40,107 nucleotides of DNA, taken from contig NZ_FYAM01000003.1 of NCBI RefSeq assembly GCF_900185645.1, positions 1 to 40,107 on the forward strand. Direction: 5' to 3'. Every line of letters starts with the position of its first letter. The first letter of the stretch is position 1. Under the pieces are notes generated by a model. That model saw only the letters and a program-made list of their open reading frames with translations. It did not search any database and was not told where the DNA came from. The DNA is from Clostridium sp. BSD9I1. GTDB taxonomy: Bacteria > Bacillota > Clostridia > Clostridiales > Clostridiaceae. Shown here piece by piece: positions 6,991 to 14,860 of this stretch. The position numbers and the translations under genes were made by a program.

Positions 6991-8361
6991 ATGATTTCAT
7001 TGGGGCTACTTCACTATATTTATATTGCTATGGTTTTAGTAATCATCATAACCATGGGATTCAAGAAAGATACAGTACTTCCTTGCATAATAGGGCTATT
7101 TATAATAGGATATGTTTCTTCTGGAAGCATCGTTAAGGCTGTACAAGTTATATTTAACTCTCTTATTGCTTCAGGAAAAGAATTTTGGAGCATAATCACT
7201 ATTATTTCTCTCGTTGTTGCAATGTCTAAGGCTCTTCGTGATATAGGGGCAGATGAACTTATGATGAGTCCTATAAAAAAACTTATGATAAATAGAAATG
7301 TTGCCTTTTGGAGTTTAGGAATTGTAATGACAGTTGTTTCTTTAATTATATGGCCTTCACCTGCTGTGGCGCTGGTTGGTGCAATAATGCTTCCAGCTGC
7401 TCTAAAGGTTGGACTTCCTGCAGTTTGGGCCGCTTCTGCCATGAATTTATTTGGCCATGGCATCGCATTATCTGGGGACTATTTTATTCAAGGAGCACCT
7501 GCTATAACTGCAAAGGCAGCAGGTTTTCAGGATTCCAGTGCTGTAATTAGTGCAAGTATACCTCTTTGGATAACCATGACTGTAGTTACAGTGGGAACTG
7601 CATTTTTTATGATGAAAAGAGATGCTAAAAACTTTTCTGAAATAGCAGCTACTGCTGAAGTTAGTGCACATATTGATTTAAAAGCTTCTTTTGGTACAAC
7701 CTTTGTAGCATTTGCTACTCCATTAGCCTTTTTACTTGATGCTTACTTAATGTTTAAGTATCAATTCCGCGGGGGAGATGCCACTGCCCTTGTTGGGGGT
7801 ACTGCAGTTATCATAATGTCAATGGTAGCAGTAATTGAACATAAACTTTCAAATTCCTTTGAAAAGGTTACTGATTACATAAGAGATGGCTTTATGTTTG
7901 GAATAAAAATATTTGCTCCAGTAGTGGTAATAGGTGCTTTCTTCTTTCTTGGAAGTGAAGGAATGGCAAAGGAAGTACTAGGGCCTAATGCTACAGGTCT
8001 TTTAACAGATATAGGTACATATCTTGCAAATAAAGCACCGCTTTCTAAGTTTCCTGTTATTTTAATACAGGCGCTTATAGGCGGCATTACCGGGCTAGAT
8101 GGCTCTGGTTTTTCCGGTCTTCCGCTAGTAGGATCTTTAGCTCAAACCTTTTCAGAGGCTGTAAGCATAAACAAAGAAGGACTTGCAGCTCTTGGACAAA
8201 TATCTACTATATGGGTAGGTGGAGGAACAATAATCCCTTGGGGAGTTATCCCTGTAGCTGCAATATGCGGTGTTGAACCTCTAGATTTAGTTAGAAAAAA
8301 TATGATACCTGTAATGGTAGGATTTGCTGCAACTATTATTGTTGCAATGATTATATTATAA
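6991..8361 (+). CDS. Multi-pass permease, possible lysine-related transporter
   Basis: A 456-residue protein that is almost entirely hydrophobic, with about 11-12 predicted membrane segments and two similar halves containing re-entrant-looking stretches (IIWPSPAVALVGAIMLP and GGITGLDGSGFSGLPLVGS). This layout resembles the ion-transporter superfamily (GntP, CitMHS, DctM-like), but I do not recognise a defined family. It follows the FAD oxidoreductase by 41 bases, with GGAGGAG before its ATG, so both are controlled by the lysine riboswitch. Lysine, a derivative, or a metabolite handled by the oxidoreductase is the natural candidate substrate; this is inference from context. It is not a LysP, YvsH or NhaC-type LysW protein, the usual L-box transporters. 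Confidence 0.8.
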   Translation: MISLGLLHYIYIAMVLVIIITMGFKKDTVLPCIIGLFIIGYVSSGSIVKAVQVIFNSLIASGKEFWSIITIISLVVAMSKALRDIGADELMMSPIKKLMINRNVAFWSLGIVMTVVSLIIWPSPAVALVGAIMLPAALKVGLPAVWAASAMNLFGHGIALSGDYFIQGAPAITAKAAGFQDSSAVISASIPLWITMTVVTVGTAFFMMKRDAKNFSEIAATAEVSAHIDLKASFGTTFVAFATPLAFLLDAYLMFKYQFRGGDATALVGGTAVIIMSMVAVIEHKLSNSFEKVTDYIRDGFMFGIKIFAPVVVIGAFFFLGSEGMAKEVLGPNATGLLTDIGTYLANKAPLSKFPVILIQALIGGITGLDGSGFSGLPLVGSLAQTFSEAVSINKEGLAALGQISTIWVGGGTIIPWGVIPVAAICGVEPLDLVRKNMIPVMVGFAATIIVAMIIL

Positions 8362-8373
8362 TAAATAGTGATT

Positions 8374-8404
8374 AAAGGAAGCATATTATAAATGCTTCCT
8401 TTAC
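8374..8404 (+). terminator. Intrinsic terminator of the riboswitch operon
   Basis: AAAGGAAGCAT / ATGCTTCCTTT stem with a short AT loop, 12 bases after the permease stop. It closes the two-gene operon. Confidence 0.75.
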
Positions 8405-8442
8405 TTTATCCATATATAAATCATCTATTTAGCCTTCAGCTA

Positions 8443-8602
8443 TTATTCACCATCATATTTTGGCGGCAAAACCCTCTTGTGATCACTGTACTCATATTTC
8501 AATCTGATTTTTCATCTACTTCCTTATTTACCTAGCTTCCCTTTTCTATATACTCATTAATTTGTTCATAGGAACTGCCCATTTTTTCTTCATCAGATTT
8601 TC
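8443..8602 (-). pseudogene. Remnant of NAD+ synthetase (NadE) C-terminus
   Basis: Reading the minus strand from 8601 gives KSDEEKMGSSYEQINEYIEKGS and then an in-frame TAG. After one frame change, the sequence ending at the TAA at 8443 reads KYEYSDHKRVLPPKYDGE. The first block matches the DE-x-G-x-SY-x-x-I-x-x-Y element and the second the HKR-x-x-PP end of ammonia-dependent NadE proteins. The rest of the gene is absent: the remnant directly abuts the stop codon of the MerR gene. It is therefore a decayed tail left by deletion or replacement. The identification was made by eye from two short blocks. Confidence 0.55.
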
Positions 8603-8605
8603 AAT

Positions 8606-9772
8606 TTATTGCTTATTATTCTCAGAATAAAATTTTAGGGCTTCCCCGATAAATTTAGATGCACCACTTCCATATTTCTTGTCAATTACTTCTATATACG
8701 CAGGCCTTGACAAATAAAAATCAGCCATATATCCCCAATAATTATCTCCCGCATCTACTTTCAAGGATTCATTAATTTTTTTAGTGATATCTGCAATTTC
8801 TTGAATAATTTGTTGAATCTCTCTTGAAGAAGTATCCTTAGTTAAGTCAGATGTAAGCTTTTCATATAGTGTATTTATTTTAGGCTTCTTATCTTTCAAA
8901 TAATTTTTTAGGGCTTCTCCAATAAATTTAGATGCACCTTTTCCATACTTCTTGTCAACTTCTTCTATCCACTCAGGAAATACTAAGTGAAGTTGTACTA
9001 TACTATCCCAATAATAATCTCCCATGTCAGTTTTAAAAGCTTCATAATCCTTTTTAGCTATATTAGTTATCTCACTAGCAATTTGCTGAATCTCCTCTGA
9101 ATAAGGATCTTTTTTTAAATCAAATGCAAGTTTTTTATATAGTTCTTTTAATTTAGGATGCTTATCATAAAGAAAATCCTTTTTAAACTTATCAACTTGC
9201 TCTGCTTTAGTTATTAGAATATCATTATTTAAATTTTTCTTTACGGCTTCAGCATATTTTTTTATACTTCCATACTGCTTTATAGCATCTTCAGCAATTT
9301 CAGCTTTCTTAACTTTAACTTTTTCAATAAACTCATTAAATTTATCTACACTTCCCCACTGCTTAATTACTCTATCCTCGTGTTCTATTTTAAATTCTTC
9401 CAATACATTAAAATATTCACTCATATCAAATTCTTTAAAACTCATTTCATTTTCTCCCTTTAATGTTCTATTTATAAGCTCTATTAAACCATTCAATCTT
9501 TTGCATTTTAACGCAAGCAGCCTTTTTTGATTTTTTAGTGCCTGTATTTTATCAAAATATGGACTTGACATTATCCCTTTAACATCTTTTAAAGGGATAT
9601 CAAGTTCTTTAAAAAATAAAATTTGCTGCAAGGTTTTAAGGGCTTCATCATCATAAAGTCTATATCCTGCCTCTGTAATTTTGCTTGGTTTTAATAATCC
9701 AATTTCATCGTAGTAATGTAGTGTGCGCACACTTATTCCTGTTAAGTCCGAAACCTGTTTTACTGTTCTCAT
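8606..9772 (-). CDS. MerR-family regulator with duplicated TipAS-like drug-binding region
   Basis: A 388-residue protein. Residues 1-70 form a MerR HTH domain (MRTVKQVSDLTGISVRTLHYYDEIGLLKP), followed by a coiled-coil dimer helix to about 115. The rest is TipAS-like: helices with WGSVDKFNEF and QYGSIKKYAEA, then a block of about 90 residues that occurs twice in tandem, each copy ending in KKYGxGASKFIGEALK. TipAL-type proteins bind thiopeptides or other hydrophobic drugs and activate transcription. The usual protein is about 250 residues; this one is longer because of the duplication. I chose the ATG at 9772 with GAGGTG upstream; the frame is open to 9817. An operator-like element lies upstream. 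No adjacent effector gene is evident. Confidence 0.88.
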   Translation of the reverse strand: MRTVKQVSDLTGISVRTLHYYDEIGLLKPSKITEAGYRLYDDEALKTLQQILFFKELDIPLKDVKGIMSSPYFDKIQALKNQKRLLALKCKRLNGLIELINRTLKGENEMSFKEFDMSEYFNVLEEFKIEHEDRVIKQWGSVDKFNEFIEKVKVKKAEIAEDAIKQYGSIKKYAEAVKKNLNNDILITKAEQVDKFKKDFLYDKHPKLKELYKKLAFDLKKDPYSEEIQQIASEITNIAKKDYEAFKTDMGDYYWDSIVQLHLVFPEWIEEVDKKYGKGASKFIGEALKNYLKDKKPKINTLYEKLTSDLTKDTSSREIQQIIQEIADITKKINESLKVDAGDNYWGYMADFYLSRPAYIEVIDKKYGSGASKFIGEALKFYSENNKQ

Positions 9773-9864
9773 TTCTACACCTCGAAATTTGATTTTAGAT
9801 CTTACAATATTATCCAACTCTCTGCCGGCTGTGAGTTTTTGTAATATAGGTATGCCCTACATAT

Positions 9865-9895
9865 ATATTGCACTATTACGTTGCGTTAGAGTCAA
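9865..9895 (-). promoter_or_regulatory. MerR-type promoter/operator
   Basis: Minus-strand -35 TTGACT (9890-9895) is followed by an unusually long spacer holding an imperfect dyad, CTATTACG-TTG-CGTTAGAG on the plus strand (9873-9891), and then an AT-rich -10 near 9862-9870. A long spacer containing a dyad around ACG/CGT is the hallmark of MerR-family promoters, so the gene is probably autoregulated. Confidence 0.5.
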
Positions 9896-9960
9896 TACTT
9901 TTTTAAATAGAGAAATGACCGCCTCAAAGTGAAAAATATCAAAAACACAAACGAATATAT

Positions 9961-9992
9961 TTCACTTGCCACTTGCCATGTGGGTGGCACTT
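9961..9992 (-). repeat. Gene-end palindromic repeat, copy 2
   Basis: Full-length copy of the 28-bp repeat. It runs into the 3' end of the LysR gene: the last residues SATHMASGK and the TGA stop are encoded by repeat sequence. Confidence 0.85.
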
Positions 9993-10867
9993 TCTAGTAT
10001 CTCTAGAAACTTTTTTGAAGCTGGAGAAAGAGATGCATTTTTTGAAAAACAAACACCTATACTTCTTTTAGGTATTTCTTCAACTGTTTCAACTTCATAT
10101 AAAATACCACTTTTTAAATATTCCTGTGAAAACTCTTTAATAACACAAGCTAAGCCTAAATTTATTTTTGCAAACTCTAATAATAAATCATGAGATCCAA
10201 GTTCAATTTCCGAGGAAATTTCAATGCCCTTTGATAGGATATACTTTTCCACATATCTTCTTGAATTTGATTTATTGTCAAGTAATATCAATGGTAATTT
10301 TGATAACTCCTCAAAACTTAAAGGCATGGACAGTGTATCCTTGAACTTATCTCCACAAACAAAAACGTCCTGTACATCCATGCATTTTTTTGTTACTAAA
10401 GAAGGATCTTCAATTGGAAAATTACATATGGCAATATCAATTTCTCCTGACTTGAGCATTGCACAAAGTTCGAAAGTTGTTCTATTTACAATCTTTAGCT
10501 TTATGCTCGGATAGTCACTATGAAATTTATCTAAAAAGGTTGGCAAGAAATATCGTGAAATAGCATCTCCAACCCCTATTTTTAACTCCCCCAGCATTAT
10601 ATTTTTTGCTTCTAATAATTTTTCTTCCCCTATATTAATTAAATTTATAGCAGAATTTGCATACTCAAATAGAAGCTTTCCCTCATTAGTAAGAACTACC
10701 CCTTTAGGTGTTCTAGTAAAAAGTCGCACCTCAAGGCCTTCTTCCAGTTGCATAATGGCTTGGCTCACAGCAGGTTGAGTCATATACAGTGCTTTTGCAC
10801 CTTTAGAAAAACTTTCATGCTTTGCCACTTCACAAAAGACCTTATATAAATCTAATTTACTGATCAT
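9962..10867 (-). CDS. LysR-family transcriptional regulator (next to CofE-like gene)
   Basis: A 301-residue LysR-type regulator. The N-terminal winged HTH (FCEVAKHESFSKGAKALYMTQPAVSQAIMQLEEGLEVRLFTRTPKG) is followed by the LysR substrate domain (LKIGVGDAISRYFLP ... ELGSHDLLLEFAKINLGLACVI). It is divergent from the CofE-like ligase gene and is its likely regulator. I chose the ATG at 10867 because AAGGAG lies seven bases before it; the frame is open to 10891. The last nine residues come from a dispersed repeat fused to the coding sequence, so the native C-terminus has been replaced or extended. Confidence 0.9.
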   Translation of the reverse strand: MISKLDLYKVFCEVAKHESFSKGAKALYMTQPAVSQAIMQLEEGLEVRLFTRTPKGVVLTNEGKLLFEYANSAINLINIGEEKLLEAKNIMLGELKIGVGDAISRYFLPTFLDKFHSDYPSIKLKIVNRTTFELCAMLKSGEIDIAICNFPIEDPSLVTKKCMDVQDVFVCGDKFKDTLSMPLSFEELSKLPLILLDNKSNSRRYVEKYILSKGIEISSEIELGSHDLLLEFAKINLGLACVIKEFSQEYLKSGILYEVETVEEIPKRSIGVCFSKNASLSPASKKFLEILESATHMASGK

Positions 10868-10881
10868 ATAACCGCTCCTTA

Positions 10882-10932
10882 TATACCACATTATATATAT
10901 TTATTTTACTTATACCACAAATGTGTTGTATA
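10882..10932. promoter_or_regulatory. LysR-type binding sites in divergent region
   Basis: TATACCACA occurs twice on the plus strand, at 10882-10890 and 10911-10919, 29 bp (about three helical turns) apart. The second copy is part of an imperfect dyad (10911-10932) ending TGTGTTGTATA. Two sites of this kind between a LysR gene and its divergent target are typical. The second overlaps the -35 (TTGTAT, 10926-10931) of a plausible promoter for the ligase gene. Confidence 0.5.
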
Positions 10933-10996
10933 GTACAAGTATGAGTGTTAAATAATAATTTTTACATAAATATAGAAAATTTAAGGAGAAATGAAA

Positions 10997-12187
10997 ATGG
11001 AAAGAATTGTTGGAACTGTAGTTAGAGGCCTTCGTGCCCCAATCATCAAAACAGGAGACGATATTGCAGAAATAGTTGTAAACACTGTATTAAAGGCTTC
11101 AGAAGTAGAAGGCTACTCTATTAATGATAAGGATATTGTTACTGTAACAGAATCAATAGTAGCTCGTGCTCAAGGGAACTATGCAACTATAGATAACATT
11201 GCTCAGGATGTAAAAGCAAAGTTTGGTGACGACACAATAGGTGTAATATTCCCAATTTTAAGCCGTAACCGTTTTGCTATCTGCCTTCGTGGTATTGCAA
11301 AGGGAGCTAAGAAAATCGTTTTAATGCTTAGCTATCCATCTGATGAAGTAGGTAATCACTTAGTAGATATAGACGAGCTTGATGAAAAAGGAGTTAATCC
11401 TTGGACAGATGTTTTAACTGAAGAAGAATTCCGTGGTCATTTCGGATATAAGAAACATACTTTTACTGGTGTTGATTATATTGATTATTATAAATCTTTA
11501 ATTGAAGAGTACGGTACTGAATGTGAAGTTATCTTCTCAAACAACCCAAAAACTATTTTAAATTACACAAAAAATGTTCTTACTTGTGATATTCACTCAA
11601 GATTTAGAACTAAAAAGATATTAAAAGCAAATGGTGGAGATAAGATTTACAGCCTAGACAATATTTTATCAGCATCAATAGATGGCAGTGGTTATAACGA
11701 TGCTTATGGTCTTTTAGGTTCAAATAAATCAACAGAAGAAAGCGTTAAGCTTTTCCCACGTAATTGTCAGCCTATAGTTGATAAAATACAAGCAGTTCTT
11801 AAAGAAAAGACAGGTAAAACTGTAGAAGTTATGGTTTATGGTGATGGAGCTTTCAAAGATCCAGTAGGTAAGATTTGGGAACTTGCTGACCCAGTTGTAT
11901 CACCAGCTTATACATCAGGACTTGAAGGTACACCTAGCGAAGTTAAATTAAAATACCTTGCTGATAATAACTTTGCTCACTTAGAAGGTGAAGAACTTAA
12001 AAAAGCTATTTCAGAATACATTATAAATAAAGAATCAGACCTTGTTGGTAACATGGTATCCCAGGGTACTACACCAAGACAGCTTACTGATCTTATAGGA
12101 TCACTTTCTGACTTGACTTCAGGAAGCGGAGATAAAGGTACTCCTATAATATTCATTCAAGGTTACTTTGATAATTATACAAAATAA
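10997..12187 (+). CDS. CofE-like (coenzyme F420-0:L-glutamate ligase family) protein
   Basis: A 396-residue protein of the F420_ligase (CofE/FbiB N-domain) family: GTVVRGLRAPIIKTGDDIAEIV at the start, the DIVTVTESIVARAQGN segment, RFAICLRGIAKGA, and DGAFKDPVGKIWELADPVV. True CofE enzymes add glutamate to F420-0, but nothing else for F420 synthesis is visible here and most clostridia lack F420. The protein is also longer than archaeal CofE (about 250 residues), so it may ligate an amino acid to a different acceptor. The ATG at 10997 is eight bases from AAGGAG; another ATG two codons earlier is too close. Divergent LysR gene upstream; convergent kinase gene downstream. Confidence 0.82.
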   Translation: MERIVGTVVRGLRAPIIKTGDDIAEIVVNTVLKASEVEGYSINDKDIVTVTESIVARAQGNYATIDNIAQDVKAKFGDDTIGVIFPILSRNRFAICLRGIAKGAKKIVLMLSYPSDEVGNHLVDIDELDEKGVNPWTDVLTEEEFRGHFGYKKHTFTGVDYIDYYKSLIEEYGTECEVIFSNNPKTILNYTKNVLTCDIHSRFRTKKILKANGGDKIYSLDNILSASIDGSGYNDAYGLLGSNKSTEESVKLFPRNCQPIVDKIQAVLKEKTGKTVEVMVYGDGAFKDPVGKIWELADPVVSPAYTSGLEGTPSEVKLKYLADNNFAHLEGEELKKAISEYIINKESDLVGNMVSQGTTPRQLTDLIGSLSDLTSGSGDKGTPIIFIQGYFDNYTK

Positions 12188-12191
12188 TATA

Positions 12192-12249
12192 AAGTGCCAC
12201 CCACGTGGCAAGTGGCAAGTAGGTAACACTTGCCATGTGGGTGGCACTT
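12192..12249. repeat. Gene-end palindromic repeat, copies 3 and 4, head to head
   Basis: Two copies in opposite orientation give 23-bp arms (12192-12214 and 12227-12249) that pair with a single G-U across a 12-base spacer. One copy begins 4 bases after the CofE-like stop; the other touches the stop codon of the convergent histidine kinase. The resulting hairpin can act at the 3' ends of both transcripts. Confidence 0.85.
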
Positions 12250-13366
12250 AATTTTTCACTGGCAATCTAACCTCAAATATAGTTCTCTTATCATCACTAT
12301 AGGCAGATATACTTCCTTGATGCAGCTCTATAATATTTTTTGTTATAGCTAGACCTAGCCCAGATCCCCCTATATCTCTATTTCTTGATTTTTCTACTCT
12401 ATAAAATCTATCAAATATATATGGTAAGTCTATCGATGATATTGATTGGCCATAATTTATAACTTGTACTACTGCTATTTTCCCTTGAAGTTTTGTTGTT
12501 ATATCCACATAGTGACCATCTTGCCCATACTTAATTGCATTCGATAGCAGATTTTCAAATGCTCTAACTAATTTTCTTCCATCTGCATTTACTATTAGCT
12601 TATCTTCAGAAAAATTAATTCTCGATTCCATGTTTGCATTCTTAAATTGATACTCAAAATAGGCAACTACCTGCCCTAATAATTCCACAAAGTTAATATC
12701 TGTCTTATCTAAATTAACAGTATTATTTTGCATTTTAGTAAGTTCAAACAAATCATTTATAAGCAAATTTAAATCCCTTGCCTTTTGATATGCAATATTT
12801 GCATAATACCTTAATCTTAGTTCATCTTTATATTTATCTGTATCAATGATTTCTAGATATCCTATAATCGAAGTTAATGGGGTTCTTAAATCATGTGAGA
12901 CATTAGTTATTAAATCATTTTTAGTTTGCTGGGCTCTTCTTTCTTCAATTGTTATGTCTTTGAGCTGCTTTGATATATCATTTATATTATTCATTAAATT
13001 TTTGATGTCGCCTTTTGCCTTAACTTTTATTAACCTATCCAAGTCCCCATTAGCCATTATTTCAGTTTGATCCATAATAGCTGCAAGGCTCTTAGTTTTT
13101 CTATAGGTTATAAGTAAGTAAAACACAATAAAAAAGGATATTGTAATAATTGTGTAAATCCTGCCTCCAAAGATTTCATCTCTGAGGATACGCCAAAACT
13201 TAAAAATATAATTAATGAGTTTAATCTTAGTGTTTATATATAAATAAACTAATATCTTACTACCTACAATCAGTGTGATATAGGTTAACAATAAAGCCAA
13301 TGTTATATCCCATAATGATAATATCCAATGTTTATACAATCTTTTATTTTTCAATTTTATATCCAA
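12248..13366 (-). CDS. VanS-like sensor histidine kinase
   Basis: A 372-residue membrane kinase with two N-terminal membrane segments (about 17-45 and 70-87), a short extracellular loop, HAMP (about 90-140), HisKA with the phospho-acceptor in TNVSHDLRTPLTSI (H158), and an HATPase domain with N, DIGGSGLGL and G boxes. It overlaps the response regulator gene by 23 bases and forms the third gene of a vanY-vanR-vanS-like operon. The start is a TTG at 13366 directly after GGGGAG; a second TTG at 13354 is about 12 bases from the same ribosome site and is also possible. It probably senses a cell-wall signal. The stop codon lies at the edge of a dispersed repeat. Confidence 0.9.
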   Translation of the reverse strand: MDIKLKNKRLYKHWILSLWDITLALLLTYITLIVGSKILVYLYINTKIKLINYIFKFWRILRDEIFGGRIYTIITISFFIVFYLLITYRKTKSLAAIMDQTEIMANGDLDRLIKVKAKGDIKNLMNNINDISKQLKDITIEERRAQQTKNDLITNVSHDLRTPLTSIIGYLEIIDTDKYKDELRLRYYANIAYQKARDLNLLINDLFELTKMQNNTVNLDKTDINFVELLGQVVAYFEYQFKNANMESRINFSEDKLIVNADGRKLVRAFENLLSNAIKYGQDGHYVDITTKLQGKIAVVQVINYGQSISSIDLPYIFDRFYRVEKSRNRDIGGSGLGLAITKNIIELHQGSISAYSDDKRTIFEVRLPVKN

Positions 13367-14036
13367 CTCCCCATACAGTGTGAATTATCTTATTTCCTTT
13401 CATATGATGCTCAATTTTATCTCTAATTCTGCTCATATGCACCATAACAGTATTATTAGATTGATAGTATCTTTCTTTCCATACCTTTTCAAAAATTTCT
13501 TCTGCACTAAAAACCCTTCCTCTGTTTGTAGCTAATAAATATAAAATATCAAATTCTCTTGCTGTTAAATCTACTTCATTATCATCTACTGTTACCTTGT
13601 GTTTACTCTTATCTATAACCATCGACTCAATTCTTAATACGTCATCTGAAACCTGCATTTTAGTATTTAAAAAATACGCCCTTCTAAGTAATGCTCTTAC
13701 CCTAACTGTAAGCTCTAATTGGTTAAAGGGCTTGCATACATAATCATCTGCCCCAGTCATAATGCCCTGTATCTTATCCATGTCCTCTGCTTTTGCACTT
13801 AACATAAGAATTGGAATGCTGTACTTTTCTCTTGCCCTTCTGCAAGCTTCCAGTCCATCCATACCTGGCATCATTATATCTAAAACTATTAAGTGAATTT
13901 CTTCTCTATCCAATATTTCTAAAGCTTCTTCTCCACAGCTTGCCTTAAAAACACTATATCCTTCGTTTATAAGGTTTATTTCTAATAGGTTTCTTATTTC
14001 CTTTTCATCATCTACCACAAGAATATTGTTGTTCAT
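13344..14036 (-). CDS. VanR-like OmpR-family response regulator
   Basis: A 230-residue OmpR/PhoB-type regulator. The receiver domain (1-118) has the acidic pair DDE, the phosphorylatable Asp in VLDIMMPGMDG, and the KPF lysine; the C-terminal winged helix ends in TVWGVGYKIEK. It is the partner of the overlapping histidine kinase and lies 20 bases after the carboxypeptidase gene. The ATG follows TTGGAGGATTAA. TCTTAAG direct repeats upstream of vanY (14861-14876) are the likely binding sites; a similar motif precedes the second two-component system at 25.7 kb, whose regulator is of the same type. Confidence 0.92.
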   Translation of the reverse strand: MNNNILVVDDEKEIRNLLEINLINEGYSVFKASCGEEALEILDREEIHLIVLDIMMPGMDGLEACRRAREKYSIPILMLSAKAEDMDKIQGIMTGADDYVCKPFNQLELTVRVRALLRRAYFLNTKMQVSDDVLRIESMVIDKSKHKVTVDDNEVDLTAREFDILYLLATNRGRVFSAEEIFEKVWKERYYQSNNTVMVHMSRIRDKIEHHMKGNKIIHTVWGVGYKIEK

Positions 14037-14056
14037 TTAATCCTCCAAATATATAA

Positions 14057-14791
14057 TTATTTGCCTAAGTATTCCTCTAATGTAATTCCATTATCATGAA
14101 TATACTTGGCCGCTTCTTTTCCAACATATCTAATATGCCAAGGTTCATATTCTATACCTGTTATATTTTTCTTTCCATAAGGATATCTTATAATAAAACC
14201 AAATCTATAGCAATTTTCTGCAAGCCAATCTGCTTCCTTTGTTCCTTTTACAAAGTATTTACCTTCATTGGTAATATCAATACATAACCCTGTTTGATGT
14301 TCACTAAATCCAGGCTTTGCTACATATGCATCTGCAAGCTTCTTCCCTTCTGATTTCACTCTACTACTATAAGTACTATTTTGTGACTTATATGATCTAT
14401 AGCCTGAATTGCCAAGTAATATTACCCTTTCTTCTTTAGCTGTATTAACTAAATCTTCTAAAGGCTTTACAATAATTCCTGCTACATGCTTTTCTTCCTT
14501 ACTTACTCCACTAGCAAATGATATATTTGGTATAGTTAACTTTTTAGGTTTGTAATCTTTATCTAAACCATATTGTCCATTTACCAGTATCATTTGTGTA
14601 TTTATATTAGTATTATTTACATTGCTTAATTTATCTTTTTCATTGAAAAAATCATATTTTTTATCTAGGTTACTTTCGCTTGCTTTAAAATTCATTCGGC
14701 TTAATTCTATCCCTGCATCCTCTGTCATATACCAAAATCCACAAGCTATCATAATAATAAATATCAAAATCTTTCTTAGTCCATTTTTCAT
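14057..14791 (-). CDS. VanY-like D-alanyl-D-alanine carboxypeptidase (M15B)
   Basis: A 244-residue protein with an uncleaved-looking N-terminal membrane anchor (residues 7-22) and a C-terminal M15B peptidase domain. The zinc site is visible: SEHQTGLCIDIT (H165, D172) and EYEPWHIRY (catalytic E216, H219). Such enzymes remove the terminal D-Ala from peptidoglycan stem peptides outside the membrane. It heads an operon with the VanR/VanS-like genes. There are no vanH, vanA or vanX genes, so this is probably housekeeping wall trimming rather than a glycopeptide-resistance cluster. Its ribosome site is buried in an 11-bp hairpin (see 14801-14837). Confidence 0.9.
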   Translation of the reverse strand: MKNGLRKILIFIIMIACGFWYMTEDAGIELSRMNFKASESNLDKKYDFFNEKDKLSNVNNTNINTQMILVNGQYGLDKDYKPKKLTIPNISFASGVSKEEKHVAGIIVKPLEDLVNTAKEERVILLGNSGYRSYKSQNSTYSSRVKSEGKKLADAYVAKPGFSEHQTGLCIDITNEGKYFVKGTKEADWLAENCYRFGFIIRYPYGKKNITGIEYEPWHIRYVGKEAAKYIHDNGITLEEYLGK

Positions 14792-14800
14792 ATTTTTTAC

Positions 14801-14837
14801 TTCCCTTCTAATGTGATAATTTCATTTTAGAAGGGAA
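14801..14837 (-). promoter_or_regulatory. Hairpin sequestering the vanY-like ribosome site
   Basis: Perfect 11-bp inverted repeat TTCCCTTCTAA (14801-14811) / TTAGAAGGGAA (14827-14837) with a 15-base loop. In the transcript the downstream arm contains AGAAGGGAAG, the only Shine-Dalgarno before the ATG at 14791, so the hairpin would hide it. It could alternatively be a protein-binding dyad. Confidence 0.5.
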
Positions 14838-14860
14838 ACTTTACGACACTTATAAAAATT

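Noticed and set aside
12248-14791. Vancomycin-resistance gene cluster
   Set aside because: Only VanR-, VanS- and VanY-like genes are present. There is no VanH, ligase or VanX gene nearby, and VanY-like carboxypeptidases with two-component partners are common in ordinary clostridial wall metabolism.
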